A DNA stretch of 64,000 nt from DASPWV01 sp046726375 (GCA_046726375.1 JBKPAJ010000072.1:1-64000), one strand, 5' to 3'. Positions 42,646 through 52,114 are shown, counted from the first letter of the stretch. The notes: generated by a model from the letters alone, not told the origin. Numbers and translations are program-made.

Positions 42646-45129
42646 ATGCTTTTCAAAGATCTGGCATTCGCCATCCGCACGCTCCGCCGCAGCCCCGTCT
42701 TCACAGTCGCCGCCGTCTCAACGATCGCGCTGGGCATTGGCACGAGTACGGCCATCTTCAGCGTGACGAATGCGGTGTTGCTCAGGAAGCTCCCTTACAG
42801 GGATCCGGAGCGCCTCGTCGTCATGTATATGGACTTGCAGAACAGGAACAACTTCGGGATGCCGCTCTCGAACGAGAACTACGTCGATATTCGCGACGGA
42901 TCGAGGGGCTCGTTCGAGGACATGGCGGCGTTCAGGACGGCGCGCCAGGTGTTGCCCGGCCCCGACGGCGCTCCGGAGCAGATCCGGCTGGCGGTCGTCA
43001 CCACGAATTTCTTCCGGGTCATGGGGCACGCCGTCGCGCTCGGCCGCGACTTTCAGGATGCCGACGGCATTCCGCAGCCGCCGCCTCCGGTGGCGCAGCC
43101 GGGTGCGGCGGCTCCTGCCACACAGGCTCCACCGCTTCCGGTCGTAGCGATTCTGAGCCACGGGTACTGGCAGCGTCGCTATGGCGCCGATCCCAACGTC
43201 ATCGGGCAACGTATCCCAGGCGGGCCGCGGCCGCAGATTGTCGGCATCCTGGCGCCGGGATTTGAATTGCTGTTGCCGCCCGGCACCAATGTGGAACAGA
43301 AGCCGGACATCTGGATTGCAAACCGTCTCGTCTACAACAATGCGAACCGGAACACGTTCGGGCTGCGGCCGATCGGACGATTGAAGCCCGGTGTCGCGTT
43401 GACGCGCGCGCAGGAGGAAGTGGAAGCAGTCGCGGCGAAGATTCGGAACGACTTTCAAGTATCGCGGGGCTCGGGCTTCTACGCGCGGCTCGAGCCGATG
43501 CACAAGACGCTCGTGGACGAGGTCCGGCCTGCGATCCTCGCGCTGATGGGCGCGGTTGTCTTTCTCCTTCTGATTGCGTACGCGAACGTGGCTAACCTGC
43601 TGCTCGTGCGCGCGTCGCTCCGCGAACCGGAGCTGGCCATGCGGGCTGCCCTGGGAGCTGGCCGCTGGCGTGTCGTCAGGCAGATGCTGGTGGAAGCATT
43701 CCTCCTCACGGCGCTCGGAACCGTGGCCGGTGCAACGCTTGCGTGGATTGGCGTCCGCGAGCTGCTCGCGATGGCCCCGGCGAACGTACCCCGCCTCGAC
43801 ACAGTCCGCATCGATCAGATTGTCCTCGCCTTCACGGCGGGCGTCGCACTGGCAGCAGCCTTCATCTTCGGCATGGTGCCAGCGTGGAGTGTATTTCGGG
43901 TGAATCTCGTGACCGCATTGAGTGGCAACGGCCGGAGCGCTGGTCTGCGTGGCGGACGCCTGTTCAGCGGCGCGGTAGTCGTCATCGAGGTCGCCCTCTG
44001 CTTCGTGCTCCTTGTCGGGTCGGGACTGATGTTCAGGACCTTCCTCGAACTGCGGCGCATCGACCTTGGATTCGATCCGCATGGTCTCCTGACGTTTCAG
44101 CTTCTAGGCGGACGGCCAGGGCCGCCGGACCAGCAAGCCGCGACCGCCCGGCAGCTCGAGGATCGAATCCAAGCGATTCCAGGCGTTGAGAGCGTCACGG
44201 CATCGTTTCCGTTTCCGCTCACGGGCAACTTCAGCACCATCCGCTGGGGCCTGGAAGACGCGTTGACCGACACGAGCAAGTATCAGGCAGTGGACTGGCA
44301 GGTGGTGCGTCCGGGCTACTTCGAGACGCTCCATACGCCGCTGCTCGCCGGGCGCACGTTCACGGAAGCCGACAACGATCCGCAACGCCAGGTCGTTGTG
44401 GTCGATAACGTTCTCGCCGCGAAGGCGTTTCCGAATGAATCGGCAGTGGGCAAGCGCATTCTGATTCGCATCCGTACGCCCGAGCCCGAATGGGTTGAGA
44501 TCATCGGCGTCGTCGGGCACCAGCGTGTCACGTCGCTTTCAGAACCGGGGCGCGAGCAAGTGTATGTCGTGGAGAAATTTCTCGGCGGTGGGGTGAACAG
44601 ATGGGCGGTCCGAACCGCGGGCGATCCATCGCAGATTGCGGGCGCGGTGCGCGCGGCGGTCGCGGAGATCGATCCGCAGTTCCTCGTCACCGAACTCGAG
44701 GTAATGGACGCTCTCGTCCGGAAAGCGCAGGCGCACACGCGCTTCTCGCTCATGCTCATCGGCGTGTTCGCCGGCATCGCGGCACTGCTCGTAAGCGTCG
44801 GCCTTTATGGGGTGCTGTCGACCCTCGTACGCCAGCGCACTGCTGAAATTGGCGTTCGGATGGCGCTCGGCGCCGCACCTGACACGATCCTTCGTTTGAT
44901 CATCGGTTACGGCTTGCGACTCAGTGCAGCCGGCATCATTATCGGACTGCTGGCCGCCTTGGCGCTCACGCGCGGGATGAAGACAATGCTCGTCGGCGTG
45001 AGCCCGACCGATCCGGTGACGTTCGGGGCGATGGGTGTCGTGTTCTTTCTCATCGCCGCTGTGTCGCTGTGGGTGCCCGCGCAGCGCGCGGCCGCGCTGG
45101 ATCCGACGGCGGCGCTGAGGGAGCAATGA
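42646..45129 (+). CDS. ABC-transporter-like permease, acidobacterial orphan (ADOP) type
   Basis: About 827 residues. It starts MLFKDLAFAIRTLRRSPVFT, the typical opening of this family. Two FtsX/MacB-type units follow: the first MacB periplasmic core domain (about 30-250) and three helices (LIAYANVANLLLVRASLREP, then about 340-400). A second periplasmic domain and three C-terminal helices follow, including RQRTAEIGVRMALGAAPDTI. No ATPase gene is adjacent, as is usual for these duplicated orphan permeases. The cargo is unknown. An ATG four codons upstream (42634) is the alternative start. Confidence 0.88.
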   Translation: MLFKDLAFAIRTLRRSPVFTVAAVSTIALGIGTSTAIFSVTNAVLLRKLPYRDPERLVVMYMDLQNRNNFGMPLSNENYVDIRDGSRGSFEDMAAFRTARQVLPGPDGAPEQIRLAVVTTNFFRVMGHAVALGRDFQDADGIPQPPPPVAQPGAAAPATQAPPLPVVAILSHGYWQRRYGADPNVIGQRIPGGPRPQIVGILAPGFELLLPPGTNVEQKPDIWIANRLVYNNANRNTFGLRPIGRLKPGVALTRAQEEVEAVAAKIRNDFQVSRGSGFYARLEPMHKTLVDEVRPAILALMGAVVFLLLIAYANVANLLLVRASLREPELAMRAALGAGRWRVVRQMLVEAFLLTALGTVAGATLAWIGVRELLAMAPANVPRLDTVRIDQIVLAFTAGVALAAAFIFGMVPAWSVFRVNLVTALSGNGRSAGLRGGRLFSGAVVVIEVALCFVLLVGSGLMFRTFLELRRIDLGFDPHGLLTFQLLGGRPGPPDQQAATARQLEDRIQAIPGVESVTASFPFPLTGNFSTIRWGLEDALTDTSKYQAVDWQVVRPGYFETLHTPLLAGRTFTEADNDPQRQVVVVDNVLAAKAFPNESAVGKRILIRIRTPEPEWVEIIGVVGHQRVTSLSEPGREQVYVVEKFLGGGVNRWAVRTAGDPSQIAGAVRAAVAEIDPQFLVTELEVMDALVRKAQAHTRFSLMLIGVFAGIAALLVSVGLYGVLSTLVRQRTAEIGVRMALGAAPDTILRLIIGYGLRLSAAGIIIGLLAALALTRGMKTMLVGVSPTDPVTFGAMGVVFFLIAAVSLWVPAQRAAALDPTAALREQ

Positions 45130-45205
45130 TTCGGCGCGGTGTATTCAAGTGCGCTGATCGGCGACGCCGCCAAGTGCCCCACCGTGGAGGGTGCGGGCGT
45201 GCTGT

Positions 45206-46306
45206 TCACAAATGCGGTCCGCCGTCGCGGCGCGGACTCGTTTGCCAGTTATCGCTGACCGGCCGCTCGCGCCACCACGCCGGCAGCGGCATCTCGAGCC
45301 AGCGGCCGAGCGCCGCGACGAAGGGCTCGTACGAGCGTCGCAGCTCGATCAGTCGCGCATCAGCCTCTGGCGACCGGCGCGGACGAAGACCAACCGCTTC
45401 CAGTTGACGCCGCAATTGTTCCAAGCCCTCCGGCGACAGCCGATCGACGCTCGCGTCGGGCGTCGCGTGCAGCACCTGACTGAGGTCCACGGCTGCATGC
45501 CTGCCGATCGCAAACGTGACGTGCGCCTGCCACGTCGAGACACCGTCAATTCCGACAACGACCAGCGCCGACACGTCGAGGACCGTCGTCAGGGCCGAGA
45601 CCCACGACTGCCGCTGGTGCTGCGAGCGAAAGAAGGCGACGATCGGGTACGAGATGTGGCCCTCCAGCAGCTCGGAACACCAATACTCCCAGTCTTTCAG
45701 GAACGGCTCCAACGCGTTCAGCTCGCCGGCCTCGGCGAGCCGACGCAGAACTTCGGCGGCGGCCGGCGGCGAACCGGCCCACGCGTCGAGGAGCGTCAAC
45801 CGCACTTCTCTCCGTGAGAACGACTGATACAAGACCGGAAAGTAGGAAATCACGATCGCGAGAAACCCAAACCCCATCCCGGCTTCCACGACCGTCAGCA
45901 GACGGGCGATTCGTCCGACGGGATGCACATCGCCCAGTCCGAGCGTCACGAAGGTGGTGCCGCTCATGTACAGATCATCTGCGAATCCAGGGACTCCGCC
46001 GGGTACCTGCAGCCTCGATCCATCAGACCAGAGCAGCACCGCGAAGCTCAGAATCAAGCCACTGGCCCACACCGTCAAGAGGCCGAGCAACGAGAGCGGG
46101 CCATAGACGGCGAGGAAGCGTTCCCGACGACCCCCTGACCGGAAGACCTGCGCGCAACGCGTCCACAGGCGCCACGTTCCGCGGATCAACAGTCGCGCCA
46201 GACGGAGCCGCCGCGTCACCGTTCGCGGCAGCACCACCGTTTCGAATGCGTCCCATAGCACGGCGGAGCCCAGGAGAAGCCCGGCGACGAGAGACAGCAG
46301 CCGCAC
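45206..46306 (-). CDS. two-helix potassium channel family protein
   Basis: A 366-residue protein. An N-terminal membrane helix and a second at about 70-95 (LSLLGLLTVWASGLILSFAV) precede the pore loop SGTTFVTLGLGDVHPVGRIA, whose TLGLGD matches the K+ selectivity filter TxGxGD. A further helix (VVEAGMGFGFLAIVISYFPV) follows. The C-terminal 200 residues are cytoplasmic and helical, with no RCK nucleotide-binding motif visible. It could sense another signal. Ion selectivity is inferred from the filter. Confidence 0.82.
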   Translation of the reverse strand: MRLLSLVAGLLLGSAVLWDAFETVVLPRTVTRRLRLARLLIRGTWRLWTRCAQVFRSGGRRERFLAVYGPLSLLGLLTVWASGLILSFAVLLWSDGSRLQVPGGVPGFADDLYMSGTTFVTLGLGDVHPVGRIARLLTVVEAGMGFGFLAIVISYFPVLYQSFSRREVRLTLLDAWAGSPPAAAEVLRRLAEAGELNALEPFLKDWEYWCSELLEGHISYPIVAFFRSQHQRQSWVSALTTVLDVSALVVVGIDGVSTWQAHVTFAIGRHAAVDLSQVLHATPDASVDRLSPEGLEQLRRQLEAVGLRPRRSPEADARLIELRRSYEPFVAALGRWLEMPLPAWWRERPVSDNWQTSPRRDGGPHL

Positions 46307-46957
46307 GAGGAGAGGATTCTCTCACCAAGCGCTCACGACGCGCACGACGCGCCCGGTTCGTTACACGAAGCGTGCGGCGGACGCTCGATCATCTTGGCGG
46401 TACGCTCGCGTTTACCTCTGGTGACGGTCGGCCCGCGTTCTTTCATGATGGAGCCCTGGAGCCGTTCAAAAACCGAAGCGAGGAGCCTTCTCGTAATCAT
46501 GTGGTACACAGGCGCCTCCCTATGCCGAATACGGGCACCGTCGCCGTGTAAGCGTCGAGCGAGATGCGATCGGACAAATTGCCTCACCGCGACATGGCCG
46601 CGGTTTTGCCCGCCACAGGAATCGCATCGACAGGGTATCCCGTATCAGCTGCTGTGCCGAGACCGAGCCGCCGTTCTTTCGTCAGGTATTGATCCTGCCG
46701 CCAGTGTTCTCGCCGGGCGGCGACGCACGCGCCGGCCAGTGGCCGCCGCGCAGACCAAGGTGGGATCGCTGAGAGTGGTGTGTATCGGCGGCGATCCGCG
46801 CATGCGGTACCTCCGACCTCTCCACTAACCTTCGTTTGTCGTCGACTACCGCGATATGTAACGAGTAGTCGTCAAGGGCTAGCAGTGCGGAGGAGAGGAA
46901 CCGGCTGGCTCGTCGGCTCCTCTCAACGCGCTACGAGGTCTTCACGCCACGACGACG
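46307..46957. other. gene-free stretch
   Basis: About 650 bp between the channel gene and the aminotransferase. All frames are short or lack protein character, and no repeat or palindrome of note was seen. Confidence 0.4.
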
Positions 46958-48133
46958 CTAACGAGCCCCAGCGCCCGTCGACGTCGTCGTGAGCACCCGT
47001 CTGAAGACCTGCACCGCCTGCTTCATTTCGTCCATCGTCCCGAGCGTGATGCGGCTGTGCGTATTCTCGAACGGCGGGAAGTCGCGCCCAACACTCACCT
47101 TGAGAGCGGCGCACGCCTCGCGGAACTGGCTCGCGGGTCGCTTCAAGTCGACGAAGATGCAGTTGGTGTGCGAGTCGGGAGCCTCGAACCCCAGATTCTT
47201 GAGCGCCTGAAGCGTGAAGTCTCGCACGCGGGCGTTCTCGGCTCGCTCCTCTTCGATGTGTTTCGGATCCCTGAGCGACGCGATGCCGGCTGCCGCAGAC
47301 AGTGTGTTGATGCTGCCAAGGCTCCACGCACGCGAAATCGCCTGGACGGTCTCGGGTTGGCCGATCGCGTAGCCGAGACGCAGGCCCGCCATCCCATGCG
47401 CCTTCGAGAACGATCGGGTAATGAACACACCGGGGAGTTCCCGGGCCAGCGGCGCCGCGGTCTTGACGGCGTCGTCGTGCGTGTAGTCGATGTAGGCTTC
47501 GTCGATCAGAATCCGCGTCTCCGGCGAGCTCTGTTTGACGCGCCGGACAAACCGCTCCACGGTCGCCGCGTTATGCACGGTGCCGGTCGGGTTGTTGGGG
47601 TTGCAGAAAAAGATCATTCCCGCGCCCTTGGCCGCCTCGGCCGTCGCGTCGATATCCAATCCCAGCGATCGATCGACGCGGATCATCTTGACCGGCGCGC
47701 CAATGCGGCGCGCCGCTTGGTCCGGGGTGCCGTACGTCGGTGCCGCGGTGACAAGCGGCTTCTCGGCCGAGCAGAACGCCCGCGTGCCAGCCTCGAGGAT
47801 GGCGCCGGACCCGGTGCCGACGATGACGTGGTCGCGGCCGACTCCGTAGAGATCGGCAATCGTTGCCACGAGATCGGCCGTATTGTCCGGGGGATATCCT
47901 CGTCCCACCCGAGGAGAGATCGTGTTCCGCAGCGCTTCAATCGTCTTCCGGCCGGGGCCGCGGGCGTTCTCGTTCGAGCTGATTCTGATGAACCCGCCAT
48001 CATCGGGCACCTGCATGGCACTCGCTTCGAAAGCCATGGCCTCTCGACCGCGGCCGATGACGAACGACGTGGACAGCAGGCCAGCGCTGCCCAATCCCAG
48101 ATTCCGAAAGAGATGGCGACGGGACAGTGACAT
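46958..48133 (-). CDS. PLP-dependent aminotransferase, histidinol-phosphate type, with Tat signal
   Basis: A 391-residue fold-type I aminotransferase. The N-terminus MSLSRRHLFRNLGLGSAGLL is a twin-arginine signal, so the enzyme is probably exported. The core shows NENARGPGRKTIEAL, VIVGTGSGAILEAG, IFFCNPNNPTGTVHN, LIDEAYIDYTHDDA and the PLP lysine in FITRSFSKAHGMAGLRLGYA. It resembles HisC, but the export signal and isolated position argue against histidine synthesis. Similar Tat-tagged enzymes are known in Acidobacteria and Bacteroidetes without an assigned substrate. It ends in a short Thr/Gly tail. Confidence 0.85.
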   Translation of the reverse strand: MSLSRRHLFRNLGLGSAGLLSTSFVIGRGREAMAFEASAMQVPDDGGFIRISSNENARGPGRKTIEALRNTISPRVGRGYPPDNTADLVATIADLYGVGRDHVIVGTGSGAILEAGTRAFCSAEKPLVTAAPTYGTPDQAARRIGAPVKMIRVDRSLGLDIDATAEAAKGAGMIFFCNPNNPTGTVHNAATVERFVRRVKQSSPETRILIDEAYIDYTHDDAVKTAAPLARELPGVFITRSFSKAHGMAGLRLGYAIGQPETVQAISRAWSLGSINTLSAAAGIASLRDPKHIEEERAENARVRDFTLQALKNLGFEAPDSHTNCIFVDLKRPASQFREACAALKVSVGRDFPPFENTHSRITLGTMDEMKQAVQVFRRVLTTTSTGAGAR

Positions 48134-48308
48134 GGAGTCCTCCTTCTCGAACGGTTGAACGAAGGTCCGGCGTCCTGCGACTCGCGCGCCCTGGAGCGCG
48201 CAGGGAATCCGTAGTATACGGCCGCCCGTCCGAGTTCATCGGTTCCTTTCCTCGTCGGCGTGATCGTCAGTGGGTTGATTGAGGCTCGCCGGGTCATCCG
48301 TGCAAGCC

Positions 48309-48338
48309 TTGACATGTGACCATATGGTCACATAATAT
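48309..48338 (+). promoter_or_regulatory. consensus promoter overlapped by a 20-bp operator palindrome
   Basis: TTGACA (48309-48314) and TAATAT (48333-48338, or ATAATA one base earlier) lie 17-18 bp apart. The perfect palindrome ATGTGACCATATGGTCACAT occupies 48314-48333, filling the spacer. The downstream gene starts at 48347, so transcription should begin within a few bases of the ATG and the mRNA would be leaderless or nearly so. An ArsR-type protein encoded by that gene is the likely ligand. Confidence 0.8.
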
Positions 48339-48346
48339 CCTTTTCG

Positions 48347-49132
48347 ATGGACGCGGTATTCAAGGCGCTCGCCCACCCGGCACGCCGCCGACTGCTGGAC
48401 ATGCTGTTCCGCCGCGATGGCCAGACCCTGGGAGAGCTCGAGCGCCGGCTCGCGATGACCCGCTTCGGCGTCATGAAGCACCTGCGCGTGCTCGAAGACG
48501 CCAGGCTCGTCGTCACCAAGCGGCGCGGCCGCGAGAAGCTGCACTTCCTGAACGCGGTGCCAATCCGTCAGATCCACGACCGGTGGATTGACAAGTATTC
48601 CGCGCCGGTAGCTGCGATGCTCACGGGCCTGAAGAAAACGATCGAGGAGGACGCGATGGAAAAGGTGTACGAGATTTACATCAAGACGACGCCGGAGCGG
48701 CTATGGCAGGCCATCACCGATCCCGCATTGCGCGCGAAGTACTCGTTCGGCGTGGCAGTCCACTCCGAGTGGACGCCGGGATCGCGTCATCACGCGCGTA
48801 CCACCGATGCGACCGTCACACCGGGCATCGAGATCGCCGATGGCGAGAACCTCGAGGTGGACCCGCCACGCCGTCTTGTGCAGACGTTCCGCGCGCTCTG
48901 GAGCGAGGCCGCGAAGGCTGAAGGCTACTCGCGCGTGACATGGGAGATCGAGCCGATCGGGGATTCATGCCGCTTGACGGTGACGCACGATCAGCTGCGC
49001 GCCGAGGCGATTCCGGAGCTCTATGGCGGCTGGCCCATGATCCTGTCTGGGCTCAAGACGTTGCTCGAAACGGGCGAGACGCTCACCACGCCGGGTGCGC
49101 AACGCTACGTCACATCGTCGGTTGTTGCCTGA
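48347..49132 (+). CDS. ArsR-family repressor fused to an SRPBCC/AHSA1 domain
   Basis: A 261-residue protein. Residues 1-95 are an ArsR winged helix (FKALAHPARRRLLDMLFRRD, TRFGVMKHLRVLEDARLVVT) without the Cys metal-binding motif. From about 103 (MEKVYEIYIKTTPERLWQAI) to the end it is an AHSA1/SRPBCC hydrophobic-ligand-binding fold. Fused proteins of this type are thought to sense small hydrophobic molecules and repress their own operon; this is inferred. The palindromic operator lies directly upstream. No ribosome-binding site fits, consistent with leaderless translation. The next gene overlaps this stop if started at 49132. Confidence 0.88.
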   Translation: MDAVFKALAHPARRRLLDMLFRRDGQTLGELERRLAMTRFGVMKHLRVLEDARLVVTKRRGREKLHFLNAVPIRQIHDRWIDKYSAPVAAMLTGLKKTIEEDAMEKVYEIYIKTTPERLWQAITDPALRAKYSFGVAVHSEWTPGSRHHARTTDATVTPGIEIADGENLEVDPPRRLVQTFRALWSEAAKAEGYSRVTWEIEPIGDSCRLTVTHDQLRAEAIPELYGGWPMILSGLKTLLETGETLTTPGAQRYVTSSVVA

Positions 49133-49158
49133 TGCCGGCGTTGCCCAGTGGCGACCAT

Positions 49159-49575
49159 ATGAGACTGAACACCTTCTTGAACTTTGGTGGCAACTGCGAA
49201 GAGGCCTTCCGCTTCTATGAACGCCATCTCGGCGGAAGAATCACGATGCTGATGCGCCGCGCCGAGCAGCCCGACCAGCCCACTACGTGGCCGGGGTGGG
49301 AGAATTCGATCCAATACGCCTACATGGACCTTGGAGAGACACAGCTCATGGCATCCGATGTTCCCCCCGATCGCTTTCAGCCGATGCGCAGCGTGTATCT
49401 CTCGCTCACGGTTGAAAGCGCAGTTGAGGCGGAGCGCATCTGGGCGTTGCTCTCCGACGGCGGGCAGATCTTCATGTCTATGGAGGAAACGTTCTTCGCC
49501 AGTCGGTTTGGGCAGCTTCGGGACAAGTTCGGGACGTCCTGGATGATCCTGGCGTTGAAGTCACAGCCTGCGTGA
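49159..49575 (+). CDS. VOC family protein, PhnB-like
   Basis: About 138 residues. MRLNTFLNFGGNCEEAFRFY opens the PhnB/3-demethylubiquinone-like VOC subgroup, followed by MDLGETQLMASDVPPDRF and GQLRDKFGTSWMILAL near the end. Many members are uncharacterised, though they are often paired with ArsR-SRPBCC genes, as here. An ATG at 49132 that overlaps the upstream stop as TGATG would add nine residues and give translational coupling; the family start argues for 49159. Ligand and activity are unknown. Confidence 0.85.
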   Translation: MRLNTFLNFGGNCEEAFRFYERHLGGRITMLMRRAEQPDQPTTWPGWENSIQYAYMDLGETQLMASDVPPDRFQPMRSVYLSLTVESAVEAERIWALLSDGGQIFMSMEETFFASRFGQLRDKFGTSWMILALKSQPA

Positions 49576-49739
49576 GTGACGACGTGGGTTCTTCGAAGAC
49601 GCACCCGCACATCGATCGACCGTCAGAGACTCAGCTCACGAGGCTCATCAAGAGCAAGCCCCTCGCGATCGCGGCCATCCTCGGGTGCTGGCGCGCCCGG
49701 TGACACTCGCGATCCAAGGGAACTCAGGGAGTAGCATCC

Positions 49740-50129
49740 ATGGCATCACGAAAAACGCGTCGGCCGGCACAGGCGGGCGTCACGCGAGCGGTGGCGCGCA
49801 CTGAGGCTAACCTACGGGAGCGGGCCGCGTCGCGTCCTGGCGCTATCGGCGTCCCCGGCCCCCTCGCTGTAACGTTCACCGCCACACTTCAGCGCAGCCC
49901 TGGCTCTGGGGGCTGGGTGTGTGTCGTGTGGCCCGAGTCTCCGGCCTTCTTTGGCACGCACGGTCTCGTCAAAGTGGAGGGCGCAATGGACGGCGTGCCA
50001 TTCCGCAGCTCGTTTATGGCTTTGGGCGACGGTCGCCACATGCTGCCTGTGAAACGCGAAATTCTTCGTACGCTCGGGAAGCAGGTTGGCCAACGCATCA
50101 CGGTGCAACTGCGCGCTCGCCTGCGATGA
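49740..50129 (+). CDS. DUF1905 domain protein
   Basis: A 129-residue protein. The first 38 residues are a basic linker; the rest (VTFTATLQRSPGSGGWVCVV, FFGTHGLVKVEGAMDGVPFR, LGDGRHMLPVKREILRTLGK) is the DUF1905 beta-barrel. The family has an AbrB-like double-psi barrel look and no known function. It is often followed by a YdeI/OmpD-associated domain, which is absent here. It may belong to the same transcript as the PhnB-like gene, 165 bp upstream. Confidence 0.8.
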   Translation: MASRKTRRPAQAGVTRAVARTEANLRERAASRPGAIGVPGPLAVTFTATLQRSPGSGGWVCVVWPESPAFFGTHGLVKVEGAMDGVPFRSSFMALGDGRHMLPVKREILRTLGKQVGQRITVQLRARLR

Positions 50130-50353
50130 ATGGACCAGCATTGTCGAGATCTCTGCTGAGTGGGACAGAGCTGAGCCGATCGGAGGACCTTCGTCAAGAC
50201 GAGCGGCTGACCCAGCGAGGGCCGTCCAAGCGCCGGCTGCCATAGAAGCCCGCTCCGTTGAGATTATGAATAATTGCCCGTCGGTGACTCGCGGGCGTGT
50301 GCCCGATTCCATGACCAGTGGCATCGTGTGTGCAAACGCTATGAGGGGATCTC

Positions 50354-51268
50354 ATGTCGTTCGAGCTACACCACCGGAAGCACATGGAACGTGAGCTCGC
50401 AAAGATTGTGCGTCGAGAGCTGCGTGACAGCGCCCGCGGACTCACCACGAGCGCTGACAGCAAGTTCGGGAGCGCCGTACATGAATCGCGCAAGAGCGTC
50501 AAGAAGGTGCGCGCGGTCGCGGGGTTCCTGGAGCAAGCAGGCGCGAAGCTGCCGCGCAAAGACCGCAAGCGGTTGAAGTCGGCGGCGAGGGCGCTCTCAA
50601 GGCTCCGTGATAGCGCCGCGATTATCGACACGTTGGATCGCGTTCGTCGCCGGTACCCGAAGCAGCTGCCCGAGCACAGCTACGGAATCCTGCGCCGTGG
50701 ATTAGTCGGCGCCCGAAATAGGGAACAAGCGCGCGCGCAGCGCGACGGCATCGTCGACGAGGCAGCGGAGCGACTGGCGAAGACGCGTAAGTCGGCCAAA
50801 GGATGGACGTCCCCCTCAATCGAAGTGTCGGCCATGGTCGCGGTCGTCGCCGCTTCGTATCGCCGGAGTCGCAAAGCGATGAGACGCGCGCGCGCGACGG
50901 GACAGTCGGCGACGCTGCATCGCTGGCGCAAAGAGCTGAAGACATTGTGGTATCAGCTGCGCCTGGCCAAGCCGCTCACGACCGGCGTCGCTCCACTCAT
51001 TGCCGACCTCAAACGGCTGGAGACCGAACTGGGTGACGATCATAATCTCGTCGTCCTGGGGGCAACGCTGAGAGCCTGCCGCGATCTGCGATCGATGCGC
51101 GCGGAAATCCGGCAGATCGATCGTCTTGCCGCGCGGATGCGTCAGCCACTGCGGCGGCGCGCGTTCGCGCTCGGCCGCCGGTTGTATTCACGGAAACCGA
51201 AGGCATTCGCCCGCTGGATTCGCAAATCCGCCGAACGGCCGCGTCCGCAGCAGACAGCCGCGGCGTGA
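50354..51268 (+). CDS. CHAD domain protein
   Basis: A 304-residue, very basic helical protein. VHESRKSVKKVRAVAGFLEQ, RLRDSAAIIDTLDRVRRR, ATLHRWRKELKTLWYQLRLA and LETELGDDHNLVVL carry the conserved His and Lys/Arg residues of the CHAD fold. CHAD domains bind polyphosphate granules. Only one CHAD unit is present, with no attached CYTH domain. An inorganic pyrophosphatase begins 7 bp after the stop, so the two are almost certainly co-transcribed. Confidence 0.9.
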   Translation: MSFELHHRKHMERELAKIVRRELRDSARGLTTSADSKFGSAVHESRKSVKKVRAVAGFLEQAGAKLPRKDRKRLKSAARALSRLRDSAAIIDTLDRVRRRYPKQLPEHSYGILRRGLVGARNREQARAQRDGIVDEAAERLAKTRKSAKGWTSPSIEVSAMVAVVAASYRRSRKAMRRARATGQSATLHRWRKELKTLWYQLRLAKPLTTGVAPLIADLKRLETELGDDHNLVVLGATLRACRDLRSMRAEIRQIDRLAARMRQPLRRRAFALGRRLYSRKPKAFARWIRKSAERPRPQQTAAA

Positions 51269-51275
51269 GGGTCCT

Positions 51276-51779
51276 TTGCGCGATCTCAACAAACTCAAGA
51301 CATTCGCCGGCGAGGATGTGTTTCATGTTGTGGTGGAATCGCCTCGTGGAGCGGTCGTGAAGCTGAAGTACTCGCCCGATCTCGGGGCGATGTCGATCTC
51401 CCGCCCGCTTGTGCTCGGTGTCACGTACCCGTGCGACTGGGGTTTTGTGCCCTCCACGGAGGGTCCGGATCGCGATGCGATCGATGCCGCGATCTGGTGG
51501 GACGTTACCACCTATCCGGGCGTCGTTATCCCGTGCCGCGCCCTGGCGCTCGTGCGCGTCGAACAGAACAAGGCGGACAGCTCCGGCCGCATTCGTAACG
51601 ACCGAGTCCTGGCGGTGCCGGTCGCCGCGCGACGAGAGGTTGCTCTGACTGCGCGCGTCCGTCAGGAGATCGAGCAATTCTTCGTTGCGGCGACGGCGCT
51701 CGAAGGCAAAGAGGCGCGCATTCTCGGCTGGGACGATGGCGACGCGGCACTGGAGCTGATCCGGTCCTCGGCGACCTGA
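51276..51779 (+). CDS. ppa: inorganic pyrophosphatase, family I
   Basis: About 167 residues from a TTG at 51276 (LRDLNKLKTFAGEDVFHVVV). Family I motifs are visible: ESPRGAVVKLKYSPD, TYPCDWGFVPST and GPDRDAIDAAIWWD with the acidic metal-binding residues. The last differs from the usual DGDPLDVLV (RDAIDAAIW), retaining two of three Asp. It hydrolyses pyrophosphate to phosphate in the cytoplasm. No good ATG exists in the conserved region; the TTG is a weaker start. Its place right after a CHAD gene suggests a polyphosphate/pyrophosphate link. Confidence 0.85.
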   Translation: MRDLNKLKTFAGEDVFHVVVESPRGAVVKLKYSPDLGAMSISRPLVLGVTYPCDWGFVPSTEGPDRDAIDAAIWWDVTTYPGVVIPCRALALVRVEQNKADSSGRIRNDRVLAVPVAARREVALTARVRQEIEQFFVAATALEGKEARILGWDDGDAALELIRSSAT

Positions 51780-52114
51780 GCGGCGTGTCTTTTTCGGATC
51801 CGGAGACCGAACGGACCTCGCACCTACGTGCCGTCCTCAAGAGTGAAAGGCCGGTCACACGCCACGGTACGCTTGACCCTTGGTTGACTGCTGCGGGACG
51901 GTCTCGTCGCGGATGGATAACGAGTAGGCCCAGTATTTTTGCCGATTCCGACGCCCCGGACAGCGCCGATCCCTACGGCGCTACTCGGGATCTATTAGCT
52001 CGCGATCAACTTGGGAGTGGCGCCGGCGCAATCCGGCGCCTTACTGAGTGATGTCGCGCCTCGTAAAACGGCGCTGCGTCTAAGACGCCCACACCAGCCT
52101 TGTCGACAGTGGGA
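51780..52114. other. gene-free stretch with a hairpin
   Basis: About 335 bp between ppa and the convergent HAAS gene. A perfect 8-bp stem GGCGCCGG/CCGGCGCC with a 6-nt loop lies at 52019-52040 and may end either transcript. Nothing else was recognised. Confidence 0.5.

Noticed and set aside
46394..46828. Open frame in the gap before the aminotransferase
   Set aside because: Arg/Pro/Ser-rich shadow-like composition, no start signal and no family likeness.
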